64,000 nucleotides of DNA from Ruegeria arenilitoris (GTDB lineage: Bacteria > Pseudomonadota > Alphaproteobacteria > Rhodobacterales > Rhodobacteraceae): contig NZ_WPZO01000006.1 of NCBI RefSeq assembly GCF_013031355.1, forward strand, positions 1-64,000, given 5' to 3'. Under the pieces are notes generated by a model. That model saw only the letters and a program-made list of their open reading frames with translations, searched no databases and was not told the origin of the DNA. The position numbers and the translations under genes were made by a program. Each line of letters begins with the position of its first letter. Within the stretch, counting starts at the first letter, position 1. Positions 63,091-64,000 of the stretch are shown in pieces.

Positions 63091-63692
63091 GACTGGCCGA
63101 TTTTGGGTTCGGTCCCGGCCTTGATCCGCGCCAGGTTCGCGCTGTGGCGCCAATAGACCAGCATGGTCAGGATGATGCCCAGGAAAAAGGTCGAACCATC
63201 CGTCAGCAGCAACACCCAGAGGGTCGACGTTGCCGCGGCGACCAACGCGCCCAGCGAGGAAATCCGCCAGATCGCGGCGGCGACCAGCCAGCTCAGGCAG
63301 CAGGCCACTCCCACGCGCCAGTCCAGCGCCAGCCACAGGCCCAGAAAGGTGGCCACGCCCTTGCCGCCCTTGAACCCCAGCCAAACCGGGAAACAATGGC
63401 CCAGAAACGCGGTCAGGGCGGCGATCTGGGCGGCGTCCTCTCCGGCCAGTGCGCGGGCCAGCAATACGGCGACCGCACCCTTGGCGGCATCAAAAACCAG
63501 TGTCAGCGCGGCGGCGGCCTTGTTGCCGGTGCGCAAGACATTGGTAGCCCCGATATTGCCCGATCCGATATTGCGCAGATTGCCCAGCCCCATGACCTTG
63601 GCAATGATCATGCCGAACGGGATCGACCCCATCAGATACCCAATCGCGGCCCAGAGGATCAGCTGGGTCATCGTGCTGTCGAGTAGGGGCAT
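63087..63692 (-). CDS. plsY: Acyl-phosphate glycerol-3-phosphate acyltransferase
   Basis: 201-aa inner-membrane enzyme that makes lysophosphatidic acid from acyl phosphate. PlsY motifs are clear: GSIPFGMIIAK, NIGSGNIGATNVLRTGNK, and GHCFPVWLGFKGGKGVAT. Start ATG overlaps the pyrC stop by 4 nt (ATGA); a second ATG seven codons in is possible. Confidence 0.95.
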   Translation of the reverse strand: MPLLDSTMTQLILWAAIGYLMGSIPFGMIIAKVMGLGNLRNIGSGNIGATNVLRTGNKAAAALTLVFDAAKGAVAVLLARALAGEDAAQIAALTAFLGHCFPVWLGFKGGKGVATFLGLWLALDWRVGVACCLSWLVAAAIWRISSLGALVAAATSTLWVLLLTDGSTFFLGIILTMLVYWRHSANLARIKAGTEPKIGQS

Positions 63693-64000
63693 CAGGATCT
63701 CCGGTAAACTTCTTGGCCTGCTACATAAGTTGCGGTGACCTTACCCTGCAACCGCTGGCCGTCAAACGGAGTGTTCTGCGATTTCGATTTTAATGAAAAC
63801 CGGTCCAGCACAAAGGGCACATCCGGGTCGAACAGCACCAGATCTGCGGGGGCGCCCTCGGCCAGACGGCCGGCGTCCAGCCCCAGCCGTTTTGCAGGGT
63901 TCAGCGCCATGGCGCGGAACAGGGTGGGCAGGTCCAGCTGGTCCGAGTGATACAGCCGCAGCGCCGCAGGCAGCAGCGTTTCCAGCGCCACCGCGCCCGA
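63692..64000 (-). CDS. pyrC: Dihydroorotase, C-terminal part (cut by window end)
   Basis: The last ~102 codons of a class I dihydroorotase-like protein. Recognised by LFRAMALNPAKRLGLDAGRLAEGAPADLVLFDPD, followed by the short tail with FSLKSKSQNTPFDGQ and VTATYVAGQEVYRR. Metal-binding residues lie in the unseen N-terminal part. PyrC next to plsY is a common Rhodobacteraceae arrangement. It could be PyrC-like (aspartate transcarbamoylase-associated), which the missing part would decide. Confidence 0.85.
   Translation of the reverse strand, partial: SGAVALETLLPAALRLYHSDQLDLPTLFRAMALNPAKRLGLDAGRLAEGAPADLVLFDPDVPFVLDRFSLKSKSQNTPFDGQRLQGKVTATYVAGQEVYRRS

Overview
The window is about 64 kb of a GC-rich chromosome from a marine alphaproteobacterium of the Roseobacter group (Rhodobacteraceae), close to Ruegeria in style. 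This rests on gene content: a DddQ-type DMSP lyase, COQ9, the pgsA-moaD-moaE and pyrC-plsY arrangements, an initiator tRNA at the edge of what is probably an rRNA operon, and Roseobacter-like UvrC, UbiA and PPK2 proteins. The species cannot be fixed from the sequence alone.

Positions 1-9400: the 3' end of an initiator tRNA and its terminator, then a gene-poor stretch with an M16 peptidase pair (one catalytic, one not), a membrane-anchored M15 peptidase, a small membrane ORF, a very large SAM-cyclase-AAA-TPR signalling protein and a YbaK-type tRNA deacylase. Several intergenic gaps here are long and look empty.

Positions 9597-22747: the most notable region, a divergent catabolic island. Leftward lie rpiR, a Rieske oxygenase, an Asp/Glu-racemase-like enzyme, a sulfotransferase-like protein and a carboxymuconolactone decarboxylase-like protein. 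Rightward lie a dimethylglycine dehydrogenase-like protein, a zinc-less MDR reductase, dddQ, an enolase-superfamily enzyme, a small cupin, two more enolase-superfamily enzymes and a class III aminotransferase. Most joints in the rightward arm are 4-nt ATGA overlaps. The mix (quaternary-amine Rieske oxygenase, N-demethylating flavoenzyme, betaine-epimerase-like enzymes and a DMSP lyase) suggests a pathway for methylated compatible solutes such as proline or hydroxyproline betaine and DMSP. No transporter is present.

Positions 22971-43081: mostly core genes. These are hemC/hemE (divergent), a CaiB-type CoA enzyme, an ABC-2 exporter pair, an S49 peptidase with a tiny zinc-ribbon membrane protein and a CaCA antiporter, an SDR, an AT-rich region with a CtrA-type site and a DnaA box before uvrC, an EamA transporter, pgsA-moaD-moaE, a secreted protein, ubiA with an OmpA/BON-like envelope protein and a coiled-coil protein, and rsmE-GNAT-membrane protein-gshA.

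Positions 43152-64000: pheS and pheT separated by two unrelated genes, then ytoQ, mscS, ald with its Lrp-type regulator, a CPBP protease, ppk2, two tandem CAP-domain proteins with different tails (RTX repeats versus an acidic 45-bp tandem repeat), rpsU, coq9, two quinone oxidoreductases, a DUF2189 protein, an outer-membrane beta-barrel, a YHS protein, and pyrC (cut by the window end)-plsY-small protein. A dispersed intergenic repeat occurs twice (20263-20337 and 25080-25148); the second copy supplies the stop codon of the CaiB gene.
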